Below are positions 9,116 through 18,123 of a stretch of 64,000 nt of DNA, piece after piece. Below the pieces are notes generated by a model. That model was not told the origin of the DNA. It did not search any database and saw nothing but the letters and a program-made list of their open reading frames with translations. A program made the translations under genes and the position numbers. The stretch comes from JANQPD01 sp963715655 (lineage in GTDB: Bacteria; Bacteroidota; Bacteroidia; Flavobacteriales; Schleiferiaceae), in contig OY970262.1 in the NCBI GenBank assembly GCA_963715655.1, positions 2,108,001 through 2,172,000 on the forward strand. The letters are read 5' to 3'. Position 1 is the first letter of the stretch; each line of letters opens with the position of its first letter.

Positions 9116-10690
9116 TTAAAAACCAATTTTACTACACTCACTTGGCGTAAGTTCAAGCTCATATATTTTACCATCTTCTATGGTTAAGGAAGTTTGGTCA
9201 AGTTCTGAAAACAACCAATTCATTTTGAAATCATACATTTTTCCATTTTCTAATCCTTGAAAGGTATGAAGCTGATTTGCCGCATTTTCAGCAGTAAAGG
9301 TGTATAATTCTTTATAGCTGTTTGAAGTACCACTTTCTCTATAGGAAACTACAGAGCCATAAAGTGGCTGGTAAGTAACCTCACTATCTTGGCAACGCAC
9401 ACTGTAGCCAACATCTACGGAGCTGGGTGGCGGGTTAAAGGTGATCGTAAGTCCATTTACGTCAGCAATATATTGTTTTGGTGTATTATTTAACTCTAGA
9501 ATTACGGCTGAACTTAAACCAAAGGGCAAAACGAGTTGGTTTCCTTCCCAAGTTAATTCATTACCTATTGATGCCGACATTGCAACCATATCTGAAAATC
9601 GCAAAGTGTATCTAGTACCACGTACTTTTAACTGAGCGCTTAAAACCAATGGCCTATTAGAAATATTATCCACAAGTGTAAAGTTTCGTACACCCGCTGG
9701 AAAATCAATTGGGGTAAATTCACTTAAGTGACTAATTGAAGGTTTCGCCCAAAATTTTCCATTTTCCTCAACCACCGTATAGGTTCCCTCTTCTTGCCAA
9801 TCTATATCACCATCGCTAAAACTTTTTACACGTATAGCGTCACCTGCTTGATATACCCTATTTTGAGCAGAGTTAAACATATCATCCGCCACAGGCATTT
9901 TTAATTCCACTCCAGCTCCGGTAAAGCTTTTTACTTCTGTCCCACCTACGCTCATTTTAATTGAAAAATTAACATCTGGACGTATAAAGGATATTACCGG
10001 CTCTCCATTTACCTCATCTACCGTTAAACCTTGGTTAGACATAGCACGATTAATACCTTCTTGAGAAGCATCGTAACTTCTAACCTTTACATTCAAATCA
10101 GAGCCATTTAATGTATTACCATTTACATCCAAAAACTGTATGCCAGTAGGAATATTTATAGTAAGCGGTTCAGCACTACCCGCAGCGTTAGTTGTAAATT
10201 CCAAAGGTTGGGTTAATTCACCATTTGCATTTAAGGCTGCCGTGGTGGCAGAAGTAACCAAACTTTGTGGTGGGTTGCTTTCGTTAATCAAATAAGCATC
10301 TAAGGCTACATAGGTTTGTCCTTCGGGCACTATATAGTTGATGGTCTTATCTTCGTATTCCGTAGAAATAACCTTTATAGAAAATTCTAAAGGATCACTT
10401 GCCGTTGGCTGTCCTGCCGCATCTGTTATTACTAATACACGGCCAAAGTTGGCTTCATAATTTCTAGTGCCATCTGCACTGTATATTTTACTGGCATCAG
10501 GACCCGAAATTTCTATAGTAACATCGCCCGTGTACAACTCATCTGGATCTGCAAAGTCATGGATACGCAATGCCATGGCGTATTTATACATTTTGGGAGC
10601 AAAGTGCAAGTTAAAATCTTCGCGAGGGTCATCGCAAGATGTGGTTATGATTAAACTAACAAAAACGAAGTAGAGCAGCTTTTTAAACAT
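9116..10690 (-). CDS. Putative lipoprotein of unknown function
   Basis: 524 residues. The signal peptide ends in the lipobox IITTSC (Cys 19), followed by DDPREDFN, where acidic residues after the Cys are common in exported Bacteroidota lipoproteins. The body appears to be several beta-sandwich domains, with a carboxypeptidase-regulatory-like stretch around residues 170-210 and a fibronectin-like part near the end. It is the first gene of a two-gene unit with the barrel protein downstream. No enzyme motif is seen; a surface-binding role is only a guess. Confidence 0.6.
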   Translation of the reverse strand: MFKKLLYFVFVSLIITTSCDDPREDFNLHFAPKMYKYAMALRIHDFADPDELYTGDVTIEISGPDASKIYSADGTRNYEANFGRVLVITDAAGQPTASDPLEFSIKVISTEYEDKTINYIVPEGQTYVALDAYLINESNPPQSLVTSATTAALNANGELTQPLEFTTNAAGSAEPLTINIPTGIQFLDVNGNTLNGSDLNVKVRSYDASQEGINRAMSNQGLTVDEVNGEPVISFIRPDVNFSIKMSVGGTEVKSFTGAGVELKMPVADDMFNSAQNRVYQAGDAIRVKSFSDGDIDWQEEGTYTVVEENGKFWAKPSISHLSEFTPIDFPAGVRNFTLVDNISNRPLVLSAQLKVRGTRYTLRFSDMVAMSASIGNELTWEGNQLVLPFGLSSAVILELNNTPKQYIADVNGLTITFNPPPSSVDVGYSVRCQDSEVTYQPLYGSVVSYRESGTSNSYKELYTFTAENAANQLHTFQGLENGKMYDFKMNWLFSELDQTSLTIEDGKIYELELTPSECSKIGF

Positions 10691-10735
10691 GGTGTTTTTT
10701 TATTTAGATAATAAAAATAGATAAACCCTACTTAT

Positions 10736-10754
10736 CACTTCAATTTTTGTAGTG
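10736..10754. promoter_or_regulatory. Imperfect palindrome upstream of lipoprotein gene
   Basis: CACTTCAA-TTT-TTGTAGTG (10736-10754) pairs over 7 of 8 positions. It lies 46 bases upstream of the 10690 start codon, and a related TTGTTGTGAATGG follows at about 10768. Its half-site CACTACAA resembles the sites near 47.4-47.6 kb, but the spacing differs, so a shared regulator is uncertain. Confidence 0.3.
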
Positions 10755-10942
10755 AATGGACGAAAATTGTTGTGAATGGTGGGGTTTTATCATTTTTTCT
10801 ACATTAAAGCTCGATTAAAAAGGAAAAAATTTGGATTAGGCTTAAGCTTAATTGGCTTTAGTAAGAAACTTCTATGAGCACATAATGATGAACTTTTCTA
10901 TAGAAATAATTGCAGATATTTAGACATTCAAAATGTAATACT

Positions 10943-12349
10943 ATGCAACAGGTTACGCCTAGTTTTTTAAAGAAAACTTTTACAGAGGTATTGGGAGAGG
11001 TAGAGGAAAACGAACTACAATTTTTAATAGATCATTCTACTGCAAACACCATTAAAGAAGGTGGTTACCTCTTCAAAAAAGGAGATGCATCAGATAACAT
11101 GACGCTAATATTAAGTGGTGATTTGAAAATATACACTCTGCAACAGAATAAGCAAAGGGAACTTTTTCAACTGACAGGAGGGGAAATTACAGGATTACTA
11201 CCCTATTCGCGCTTAACCCATGCCCAAGGTTTTGCAAAAGCATTAAACGAAGTGAAAGTGCTTCACTTTCATAGAAAGGATATGCCGGAAATGATTCGTA
11301 ATCATTATAGTCTTACTGCAGCTTTGGTACATCACATGAGCAGCCGAATTAGAGAGTTTACTACGTATCAGCAGCAAAGTGAAAAAATGATGGCTTTGGG
11401 TAAATTATCAGCGGGGTTGGCACATGAATTAAACAATCCGGCAAGCGCTATTGTACGCAGCAGCAAGGAGTTGAAAAAACATTTGGCTAGTCAGCCCGAT
11501 AGTTTTAAAAAAGTAATAAGCATACGCATGACGGAAGATGAAGTTGATGCGGTTAATGATATCTTATTTAAACGTTTATCTAACCCCGTAAAAGGTAAAA
11601 AGAGCCTAATGCAGCGGCAAAATCAAGAAGATGAGTTGATGGATTGCCTCACCGACTTAAACGTGAGTGAACCGGAGGAAATAGCTGAAAATTTAGTGGA
11701 GTTTGGGTTTGAATGTGAAGAAATTGAAGAAATTCATGCTAAAACAAAAGATGCGCACTTTAGCCCAGTAATGCACTGGATTAACAACAATTTAATTACC
11801 GATAAAATGGTGAACGACATTGAAGAAGCTAGTAGTCGGATTGCAACCTTGGTGAGTAGTGTAAAAACGTTTACCCACATGGATAGATCGCCTGAAAAAA
11901 CAAAATCAGACATTCATGCGGGCATTGAAAATACATTGGTTATGTTACATCATAAAGTAAAACAAGCAAACATCCAATTGATAAAGGATTTTCAAGAGGA
12001 TTTACCTGAACCAATGATTTTTGTAAGCGAACTAAATCAAGTTTGGACGAATTTGCTAGACAATGCGCTAGACGCTTTATCAGACGTTGAAAATGGCATC
12101 TTAACCATAAAAAGCAAAAAAGACGGAACTTTTGCTCGTATTAAAATTACCGATAATGGCTCTGGTATTCCTGAGGATGTTCAGCAAAACATTTTTGATC
12201 CGTTTTACACCACTAAAGAAATTGGAAAAGGCACCGGCCTAGGTTTAGATGTAGCTAAAAAAATTGTAGAAAAACATAATGGCTCTTTAAAATTATTAGA
12301 AAGTAAAACGGGTAAAACAGTTTTTGAAGTGTGTATTCCGTTTGAGTAA
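10943..12349 (+). CDS. Sensor histidine kinase with cyclic-nucleotide-binding-like domain
   Basis: 468 residues from the ATG at 10943; an in-frame TTG at 10910 is a weaker choice. There is an N-terminal cNMP-binding-type beta-roll (about 20-125, 'GGYLFKKGDASDNMTLILSGDLKIY'). The H-box LAHELNNPASA (phosphoacceptor His about 163) follows. A long acidic helical insert of over 100 residues comes before the second DHp helix, then a HATPase domain (about 340-468) with LLDNALDAL, DNGSGIP, FDPFYTTK and GTGLGLDVA, all intact. No membrane segment is seen, so it is a cytosolic kinase. The receiver/reductase gene two positions downstream is its likely partner. The ligand could be a cyclic nucleotide, but the binding residues were not verified. 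Confidence 0.85.
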   Translation: MQQVTPSFLKKTFTEVLGEVEENELQFLIDHSTANTIKEGGYLFKKGDASDNMTLILSGDLKIYTLQQNKQRELFQLTGGEITGLLPYSRLTHAQGFAKALNEVKVLHFHRKDMPEMIRNHYSLTAALVHHMSSRIREFTTYQQQSEKMMALGKLSAGLAHELNNPASAIVRSSKELKKHLASQPDSFKKVISIRMTEDEVDAVNDILFKRLSNPVKGKKSLMQRQNQEDELMDCLTDLNVSEPEEIAENLVEFGFECEEIEEIHAKTKDAHFSPVMHWINNNLITDKMVNDIEEASSRIATLVSSVKTFTHMDRSPEKTKSDIHAGIENTLVMLHHKVKQANIQLIKDFQEDLPEPMIFVSELNQVWTNLLDNALDALSDVENGILTIKSKKDGTFARIKITDNGSGIPEDVQQNIFDPFYTTKEIGKGTGLGLDVAKKIVEKHNGSLKLLESKTGKTVFEVCIPFE

Positions 12350-12831
12350 GAGAATGGGAGGGGGAATGGAAGGAATGGAAGTAAATAAGTGGAAGTAGGA
12401 AATTGTAAATTTTAAGTATGAAAGAACATTTAAGCCAAAATCTTTTAAAAATGACTTATTATGTAAGAGCATTAGAATTATTTGACCTTAACTGGGGAGA
12501 TTGCGATTTACTTCAAAAAAATAAAAAGTCGTGGTCTATATCCTACCAAATAATTCGTTCATGTGGCTTCATGAGTGCGAATATTGAAGAAGGCTATGGC
12601 AGAGAAAGTACTAAGGGATATTTACGATTTCTTAGAATAGCTAGAGGCTCAGCCCTGAAAACGCAGGGCTGGTGTTTTAAAAGTAAGCATATTCTAGGTG
12701 ATGACACTTCAAAAGCTAGAATGCAAATGCTGTCAGAAATAATTGGAAAAATATCAGGTGCCATCACAAGTGTAAAAGCTAAAATTCAATAATTATATCA
12801 AATCTCTCCTATTCCCTTCTCCATTCCCTCT
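12350..12831. repeat. Inverted GGAATGG-rich flanks around the S23 gene
   Basis: A purine-rich tract (12350-12401, containing GGAATGG and GAATGGGAG units) precedes the S23 gene. Its approximate reverse complement (12803-12831, containing CCATTCCC and CTATTCCC) follows it. The two flanks therefore form a loose inverted repeat that brackets the gene, suggesting a dispersal unit. Confidence 0.45.
12418..12792 (+). CDS. S23-type four-helix-bundle protein
   Basis: 124 residues, typical of the four-helix-bundle 'S23 ribosomal protein' family first seen as 23S rRNA intervening-sequence ORFs. Diagnostic segments are 'SWSISYQIIRSCGFMSANIEEGYGR', which fits the conserved '.Qi.Rsa.Si..NI.EG.gr' signature, and 'LRFLRIARGSALKTQ', which fits 'Fl.iA.gSa.Et'. 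Family members form pentameric helical bundles; the related Avd protein binds nucleic acid in diversity-generating retroelements, but no reverse transcriptase is present here. It sits between a kinase and its probable response regulator, as if inserted, and is flanked by loose inverted repeats. Its cellular role is unknown. Confidence 0.8.
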   Translation: MKEHLSQNLLKMTYYVRALELFDLNWGDCDLLQKNKKSWSISYQIIRSCGFMSANIEEGYGRESTKGYLRFLRIARGSALKTQGWCFKSKHILGDDTSKARMQMLSEIIGKISGAITSVKAKIQ

Positions 12832-12842
12832 AAAAAAATCAA

Positions 12843-14507
12843 ATGAAAAAAAATCCAATAATACTAGCCGTAGATGATGACGCACAAGTAATACGTGCAG
12901 TGCGGCAGGACTTGCGCAATAGGTATAAAAACGACTATAAAATTGTAAGTACCGACTCGGCCAAAGAAGCATTAGAAGCACTAAAAGATTTCAAAAATAG
13001 AGGCTTAGAAGTAGCTCTGTTTATAAGCGACCAACGGATGCCTGAAATGCTTGGCGTGGAGTTTTTAGAGAAAGCCAAGCAATTATTCCCTAACGCAAAA
13101 CGCGTATTGCTTACTGCTTATAGCGATACAGACGCTGCCATTCAGGCAATTAACGAGGTTCAGTTAGATTATTATCTCATGAAACCTTGGGACCCACCTG
13201 AAGAGAAGATGTACCCCATTTTAGATGATTTATTAGAAGACTGGCAAAATAATTTTATTCCCGACTATGATGGAATACGCGTAATTGGTTACCAATTTTC
13301 ACCGAACAGCCACAAAATAAAAGACTTTCTTTCAGGCAATTTATTTCCATATAAATGGCTGGATATTGAGCAATCTGAAAAGGCAAAAGAGTTGGTTGCT
13401 TCCAATACGTTGGAAAGTAAAAATATGCCCATTGTTTTTTTTGAAGATGGGAGCTATTTATGCAATCCTGAGTTAACAGCGGTTGCTTCCAAGCTTGGCT
13501 TAAACCCAAAAGCTAAAGCTGATCTTTATGATGTGGTAATTATTGGTGGCGGCCCTGCAGGTTTAGCAGCGGGAGTGTATGGTTCAAGTGAAGGATTGAA
13601 AACATTACTCATTGAAAAACGTGCACCGGGCGGTCAAGCCGGAACTTCTTCTCGCATAGAAAATTATTTAGGGTTTCCCAAAGGACTAAGCGGAAGTGAT
13701 TTAGCACGAAGAGCATTAACACAAGCAACGCGTTTGGGCACAGAAGTGTTGACACCCAGTGAAGTACGTGAAATAAAATTTAAAGAACACTACAAAATAG
13801 TAAGCCTTGCAGATGGGACAGAAATTACCACAAAAAGCGTGGTAATAACCACTGGAGTGGAATACCGAAAACTTACCACTAAGGGAATAGAGGATTTTAC
13901 AGGTGCAGGCATCTACTATGGAGCCGCCATGACAGAGGCAAATGCTTGTAAAGATGGTGAAGTGTATGTAGTAGGTGGTGGAAATTCAGCGGGACAAGGT
14001 GCTATGTATTTATCTCAATTTGCGGCCAAAGTGTACATTATGGTGCGTAAACCTGATTTAAGCAGCACGATGTCGGCTTATTTAATTGATCAAATAAACA
14101 ATACGGAAAACATTGAAATTTTAGGTTATTCCGAAATTACCGAGGCACATGGTGTTGACCACCTAAACGACCTTAGCATTTACAATAGTAAAACTACCGA
14201 AACACAAAAAGTAAAAGCTACGGCTCTATTTATATTTATTGGCGCAAAGCCCTATACCGATTGGATGAATGACTTATTTAAACAAGATACCAAAGGCTAT
14301 CTCCTTACCGGAAGAGATTTAATTGGCACCAAAAATCATCGCAAAGATTGGAAGTTAGAACGCGAACCTTATTTGTTAGAAACCTGCGTTCCAGGAATTT
14401 TTGCTGCTGGTGATGTCCGTTCCGGTGCTATGAATCGCGTGGCAAGCGCAGTAGGTGAAGGCGCTATGAGCATTAGTTTTGTGCATCAATATTTAGCGGA
14501 AGTTTAA
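12843..14507 (+). CDS. Fused response regulator / glutaredoxin-like / thioredoxin-reductase-like protein
   Basis: 554 residues. Receiver domain 1-130 has the acidic pair VDDDAQ, the phospho-acceptor in ISDQRMPE, Thr/Ala in LLTAYS and the Lys in MKPWD. Residues about 140-220 resemble a glutaredoxin fold (VIGYQFSPNSHKIKDFL), but the CPxC active site reads SPNS. Residues 228-554 are a FAD/NAD(P)H oxidoreductase of the thioredoxin-reductase type with IIGGGPAGLAAG, GGQAGTSSRIENYLGFP, VVGGGNSAGQGA and FAAGDVRSGAMNR. The place of the redox CxxC reads AMTE, so the disulfide exchange centre is absent. From memory, such fused regulators are a known family with the same changes. It is likely an FAD/NADPH-dependent signalling output of the upstream cNMP kinase. 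Confidence 0.85.
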   Translation: MKKNPIILAVDDDAQVIRAVRQDLRNRYKNDYKIVSTDSAKEALEALKDFKNRGLEVALFISDQRMPEMLGVEFLEKAKQLFPNAKRVLLTAYSDTDAAIQAINEVQLDYYLMKPWDPPEEKMYPILDDLLEDWQNNFIPDYDGIRVIGYQFSPNSHKIKDFLSGNLFPYKWLDIEQSEKAKELVASNTLESKNMPIVFFEDGSYLCNPELTAVASKLGLNPKAKADLYDVVIIGGGPAGLAAGVYGSSEGLKTLLIEKRAPGGQAGTSSRIENYLGFPKGLSGSDLARRALTQATRLGTEVLTPSEVREIKFKEHYKIVSLADGTEITTKSVVITTGVEYRKLTTKGIEDFTGAGIYYGAAMTEANACKDGEVYVVGGGNSAGQGAMYLSQFAAKVYIMVRKPDLSSTMSAYLIDQINNTENIEILGYSEITEAHGVDHLNDLSIYNSKTTETQKVKATALFIFIGAKPYTDWMNDLFKQDTKGYLLTGRDLIGTKNHRKDWKLEREPYLLETCVPGIFAAGDVRSGAMNRVASAVGEGAMSISFVHQYLAEV

Positions 14508-14676
14508 AGTTAAATTTTACTGAAAAAGTTGTACCATGATGATTGTACTTTGTACCTTAAAAACGGAACTTGCTGAGTATCTGACTTACAGAGTACAAAA
14601 TACATGGACAGGATACAACACATTTAATACTTAGTACCATTTATCTAAAGCACCACAAACTCCCTAGCAAAAAACT

Positions 14677-15141
14677 ATGAAGTTAAAAGAAACCACCACT
14701 CTTTCTGAAAAAGAAAAACAAGAGATTACCACGCTATGGAATACGGTGTTTCCAGCCACTTTAGGTTTTGAAAATATTAATGCGTTTGACGTGTTTTTTG
14801 CAGGAGTTGAAAACGTAATGTTTGCTTTGGCTATCAATTCTGCAGATAGGCTGGTAGGTTGTTTTATTGCATTTTGGCGTAACAACCAGCAGTTCTTCAG
14901 CATATTAATTGCCGATGAAGCTCAGGGGAAAGGATTGGGTACGCAGCTCTTGCAACAAGCTAAAGAAAAACATCAAGAGCTAAATGGTTGGATGGTAGAT
15001 GTTGCAGGATATAAACGTAAAGATGGCAGTGCATACCAATCTCCTGAAGCCTTCTACATTAAACATGGTTTTGAAATACTCAAAACCGACCGTTGGGATA
15101 ATGAAAAGGTAAAAAGTGTAAAAATTAGATGGAGGAGGTAA
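14677..15141 (+). CDS. GNAT family N-acetyltransferase
   Basis: 154 residues. The acetyl-CoA pyrophosphate-binding motif A is FSILIADEAQGKGLGTQLL (Q/R-x-x-G-x-G), followed by a helix, and motif B is present as EAFYIKHGFEIL near the C-terminus. This is one compact GNAT domain of normal length. The acceptor substrate cannot be inferred. The gene stands alone, 170 bases after the fused regulator and 131 bases before the bestrophin gene. Confidence 0.85.
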   Translation: MKLKETTTLSEKEKQEITTLWNTVFPATLGFENINAFDVFFAGVENVMFALAINSADRLVGCFIAFWRNNQQFFSILIADEAQGKGLGTQLLQQAKEKHQELNGWMVDVAGYKRKDGSAYQSPEAFYIKHGFEILKTDRWDNEKVKSVKIRWRR

Positions 15142-15272
15142 AAGCCCGCAAAAATCAGCCAATTTTTAATTTACAAGCTGTCAAAACTAACAAAACGTTA
15201 AGGTGGTTTTATTAAAAGCTTGCAACCACTTCCCCTTGCCTTTCTATCTTTAACACTCAAAATGAAATTAAC

Positions 15273-16205
15273 ATGATTATATACCAAGCAAACAAAAACT
15301 GGTGGGGAGACATTAGGCACTTGTACCGCAGCTGGACGATGAATAAAATACTTCGCGCTACCGGCATAATTGGTGTTTACACCTTAATATTAAGTGTTTT
15401 ACAGCTTCATTTTTTAGATGACATTGCAGATATGAGTCTTTCTACCGGAGTGTTTAGTTTACTGGGAATTGTGCTTTCCATTTTGCTAGTTTTTAGAACC
15501 AACACAGCTTACGACCGATGGTGGGAAGGCCGTAAACAATGGGGAGCACTGGTAAATCATTGTCGTAATTTGGCAATAATGGCGCACAGTACTTTTCCCA
15601 AAGCTCAAATGCAAGAACGATTGAAAGTAGCTACTTATATCAGTAATTTTTGCATCGCTTTAAAAGAGCATCTCCGGGAAGGAACAAAATTAGATGAACT
15701 GATTAATGTGAATCAGGAAGAATTTGAGGTGTATAAATCAAAAAAACATGTACCTAATTATCTTTCTAATCAACTGCATACTCTAATACAAGAGCAACGA
15801 AAAAAGGACTTTATTGATGGCTATGATCACCTAAATTTTAAACCACAATTACAAGCGCTGTTAGATATTTTGGGTGCTTGCGAACGCATAAAAAAAACGC
15901 CTATACCCTTTAGTTATAATGTATATCTAAAGGTTTTTATTACCGCTTATGGCTTGCTCCTACCCTTAGCTATGATTCCCGAATTTGGCTATTACGCCAT
16001 ACCAATAGTAATGTTTATATTTTTTGCTTTTATAGGCATTCAGCTAATGGCTGAAGAAATTGAAGACCCTTTTGGTTTGGACTGCAATGATTTACCCACG
16101 GGCGATATTGCTCACACCATAAAATTAAATGTGTTTGAAATCCTAGAAGTAGAAAAAGGACATCATGAACCTGTACAGCGCGAGGAGTATGAAAAGGTGT
16201 TTTGA
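15273..16205 (+). CDS. Bestrophin-family ion channel protein
   Basis: 310 residues, the normal length for bacterial bestrophins. The hallmark 'FRTNTAYDRWWEGRKQWGALVNHCRNLA' segment, corresponding to the channel-neck helix region, is present at about 75-103. Hydrophobic segments lie near 28-50, 55-72, 218-236 and 240-262. The region 'AEEIEDPFGLDCNDLP' matches the conserved acidic C-terminal motif. Family members form pentameric channels, anion-selective in animals and cation-conducting in the characterised Klebsiella homologue. It acts in the inner membrane. A weak TATCTTTA -7-like box lies about 25 bases upstream of the start. Confidence 0.9.
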   Translation: MIIYQANKNWWGDIRHLYRSWTMNKILRATGIIGVYTLILSVLQLHFLDDIADMSLSTGVFSLLGIVLSILLVFRTNTAYDRWWEGRKQWGALVNHCRNLAIMAHSTFPKAQMQERLKVATYISNFCIALKEHLREGTKLDELINVNQEEFEVYKSKKHVPNYLSNQLHTLIQEQRKKDFIDGYDHLNFKPQLQALLDILGACERIKKTPIPFSYNVYLKVFITAYGLLLPLAMIPEFGYYAIPIVMFIFFAFIGIQLMAEEIEDPFGLDCNDLPTGDIAHTIKLNVFEILEVEKGHHEPVQREEYEKVF

Positions 16206-16301
16206 GTCAATTATAATAGGCTACATAGTGCAAAAATGACCCATAAGAAAACATCTCCCCTTCTAATAAAACTTCACTTTTCCATCAAATCCTAATAAAA
16301 A

Positions 16302-16712
16302 ATGAAAACACACTCCACTAATTACTTTAATGCATTTATAGAAGTAGCCGAAGACACAAAAGCCGACAAAGGCATTGCTCCTCCCGCCAAGACCAATAAA
16401 ACTGTGGCTGAAAGGCAATTTGAAATGATTGTAGCCCATCCATATAATTTTACATCTGATGATGTTTTTTTTCAAGTGTACGCAGATAGAAATGAGCTAA
16501 CCAAAGCTGAATACGCTGATGCGCGTGCAACTTTCTTTTCCAAAGGTCAGCCCTGTTTTAGAGCTTCACCATTAACTAAAACCTATGGCTTTGGCGTACA
16601 CAGTAACGCGGAAGGTAAGATTGCACTAATGGGTGTGGAAACTCCGGAATACCAAAAATGCTTAGTTGATGATGAGATTAAAAAAGTAAAAGCAATGAAG
16701 AGCAGTAGGTAG
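16302..16712 (+). CDS. DUF6157 family protein
   Basis: 136 residues. The sequence (opening HSTNYFNAFIEVAEDTKAD, then 'TVAERQFEMIVAHPYNFTSDDVFF' and 'FFSKGQPCFRASPLTKTYGFGVH') matches a conserved small soluble protein that I know as DUF6157. No signal peptide or membrane helix is present. No catalytic motif is known. It is transcribed in the same direction as the bestrophin gene, 96 bases downstream, so cotranscription is possible. Confidence 0.7.
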   Translation: MKTHSTNYFNAFIEVAEDTKADKGIAPPAKTNKTVAERQFEMIVAHPYNFTSDDVFFQVYADRNELTKAEYADARATFFSKGQPCFRASPLTKTYGFGVHSNAEGKIALMGVETPEYQKCLVDDEIKKVKAMKSSR

Positions 16713-16718
16713 CTGATT

Positions 16719-16795
16719 GGTTAATTGGTAAAATCGTGGAGGGTTAATTGGTGGAATGGTTGGATGGTTAGTGTTGGATGGTTGGATGTTTAGTG
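16719..16795 (+). repeat. Short imperfect direct repeats
   Basis: GGTTAATTGGT occurs at 16719-16729 and 16742-16752. GGTTGGATGGTTAGTG (16758-16773) recurs with one change at 16780-16795. G/T-rich low-complexity sequence of this type fills the gap before egtB and could reflect replication slippage. Confidence 0.6.
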
Positions 16796-16944
16796 TTTGA
16801 ATTTTGAACTTGGTTTTAGAATTAGAATTTCATGCATAGCTTACGTTTATGAACAATCAATAAAATTAAGTGGTTCTTTTCGTGTTTTCGGCATTTAAAT
16901 ATTTCCATAACCACTTTATTAAAAGTGCAAAATTCATTCTTCAT

Positions 16945-18099
16945 TTGAGTCTTTCCAGCCGTTTTTCTGAGGTAAGAAATCATACCAAAACCCTAATGGC
17001 TCCGCTTTCGGTAGAGGATCATCTTTCGCAACCCACCGTAGATGTAAGTCCGCCCAAATGGCACCTAGGGCATACCACATGGTTTTTTGAAACATTTTTG
17101 CTCCTACCCTATTTAAAAGATTATAAAGCATTTGATGAACGCTTTAATTTTCTCTTTAACTCTTACTATGAGGCTGTTGGCGACCGATTGTTGCGCGATA
17201 TGCGTGGTACCATGACAAGACCCTCTTTAGAAGAAGTTTGGAAATATCGTAATCATGTAGATCAAGCTATGGAGCAATTGCTGTTAGGTACACTTCCTGC
17301 AGAAGCGGAAACGTTGGTGGAACTGGGCTTACAGCACGAACAACAACATCAAGAACTTTTTTTAACAGATTTTAAATACATTTTATCGGTACAGCCTTTT
17401 CACCCGGTGTATAAAGCAGATTTTGCTGAAACAAACGCACTTGACCAACCGAAAGATGCTTTCACTAAGATAAAAGCCGGCAACTATCACGTTGGTTTTG
17501 AAGGTGCAGACTTTTCTTTTGATAATGAACTTGGCCGACACATGGTATATGTGCATGATTTTGAAATTAGCAACAGCTTGATTACCAACGCGGAATGGTT
17601 ACAATTTATGGAGGCCGGAGGCTATACCAATCATCAATATTGGCATTCTGAAGGTTGGGCGTGGGTGAACGAACACGCGATTAAAGCACCGCAATATTGG
17701 GAGAAAATTGGTGCCCATTGGCATCGTTTTTCACTGGCCGGCTTAGAAGTTGTGGATAAAACACAGCCGGTGGCGCACATTAGTTATTATGAAGCAGCGG
17801 CTTTTGCCGAATGGAGCGGCCAGCGTTTGCCAACAGAATTTGAATGGGAAATAGCCAATAAATTTTTTAATTGGGGCCAGCGCTGGGAATGGACAAACAG
17901 CGCCTATTTACCCTACCCAAATTTTAATAAAGCACCAGGCGCAGTGGGCGAATACAACGGAAAATTTATGATTAACCAAATGGTTTTGCGAGGCGCCAGC
18001 GTAGCTACCTCACCAAACCACAGCCGAGAAACATATAGAAACTTTTTTCATCCGCAAGTAAGGTGGCAGTTTACAGGACTGCGGCTTGCTAAAAAATAA
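16945..18099 (+). CDS. egtB: Ergothioneine biosynthesis protein EgtB (sulfoxide synthase)
   Basis: About 384 residues from the TTG at 16945; no ATG precedes the conserved start of the DinB domain, and the frame is open back to a GTG at 16870, so the start is uncertain. The N-terminal DinB-like domain carries WHLGHTTWFFE, and the iron-binding HX3HXE appears as HEQQHQE. The C-terminal formylglycine-generating-enzyme-like domain has GQRLPTEFEWEIA and ends in a usual 'RGaS.aT...H.R.tYRNFF.P..RWqFtGlRLA'. EgtB joins trimethylhistidine to a thiol donor (gamma-glutamylcysteine or cysteine) using O2. It is 24 bases from egtD, a two-gene operon. Confidence 0.9.
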   Translation: MSLSSRFSEVRNHTKTLMAPLSVEDHLSQPTVDVSPPKWHLGHTTWFFETFLLLPYLKDYKAFDERFNFLFNSYYEAVGDRLLRDMRGTMTRPSLEEVWKYRNHVDQAMEQLLLGTLPAEAETLVELGLQHEQQHQELFLTDFKYILSVQPFHPVYKADFAETNALDQPKDAFTKIKAGNYHVGFEGADFSFDNELGRHMVYVHDFEISNSLITNAEWLQFMEAGGYTNHQYWHSEGWAWVNEHAIKAPQYWEKIGAHWHRFSLAGLEVVDKTQPVAHISYYEAAAFAEWSGQRLPTEFEWEIANKFFNWGQRWEWTNSAYLPYPNFNKAPGAVGEYNGKFMINQMVLRGASVATSPNHSRETYRNFFHPQVRWQFTGLRLAKK

Positions 18100-18123
18100 A
18101 CAGGTACTAAAACACCTTTTTAC

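Noticed and set aside
12418..12792. Avd-like protein of a diversity-generating retroelement
   Set aside because: The S23 fold is related, but no reverse transcriptase, template repeat or variable repeat is seen nearby.
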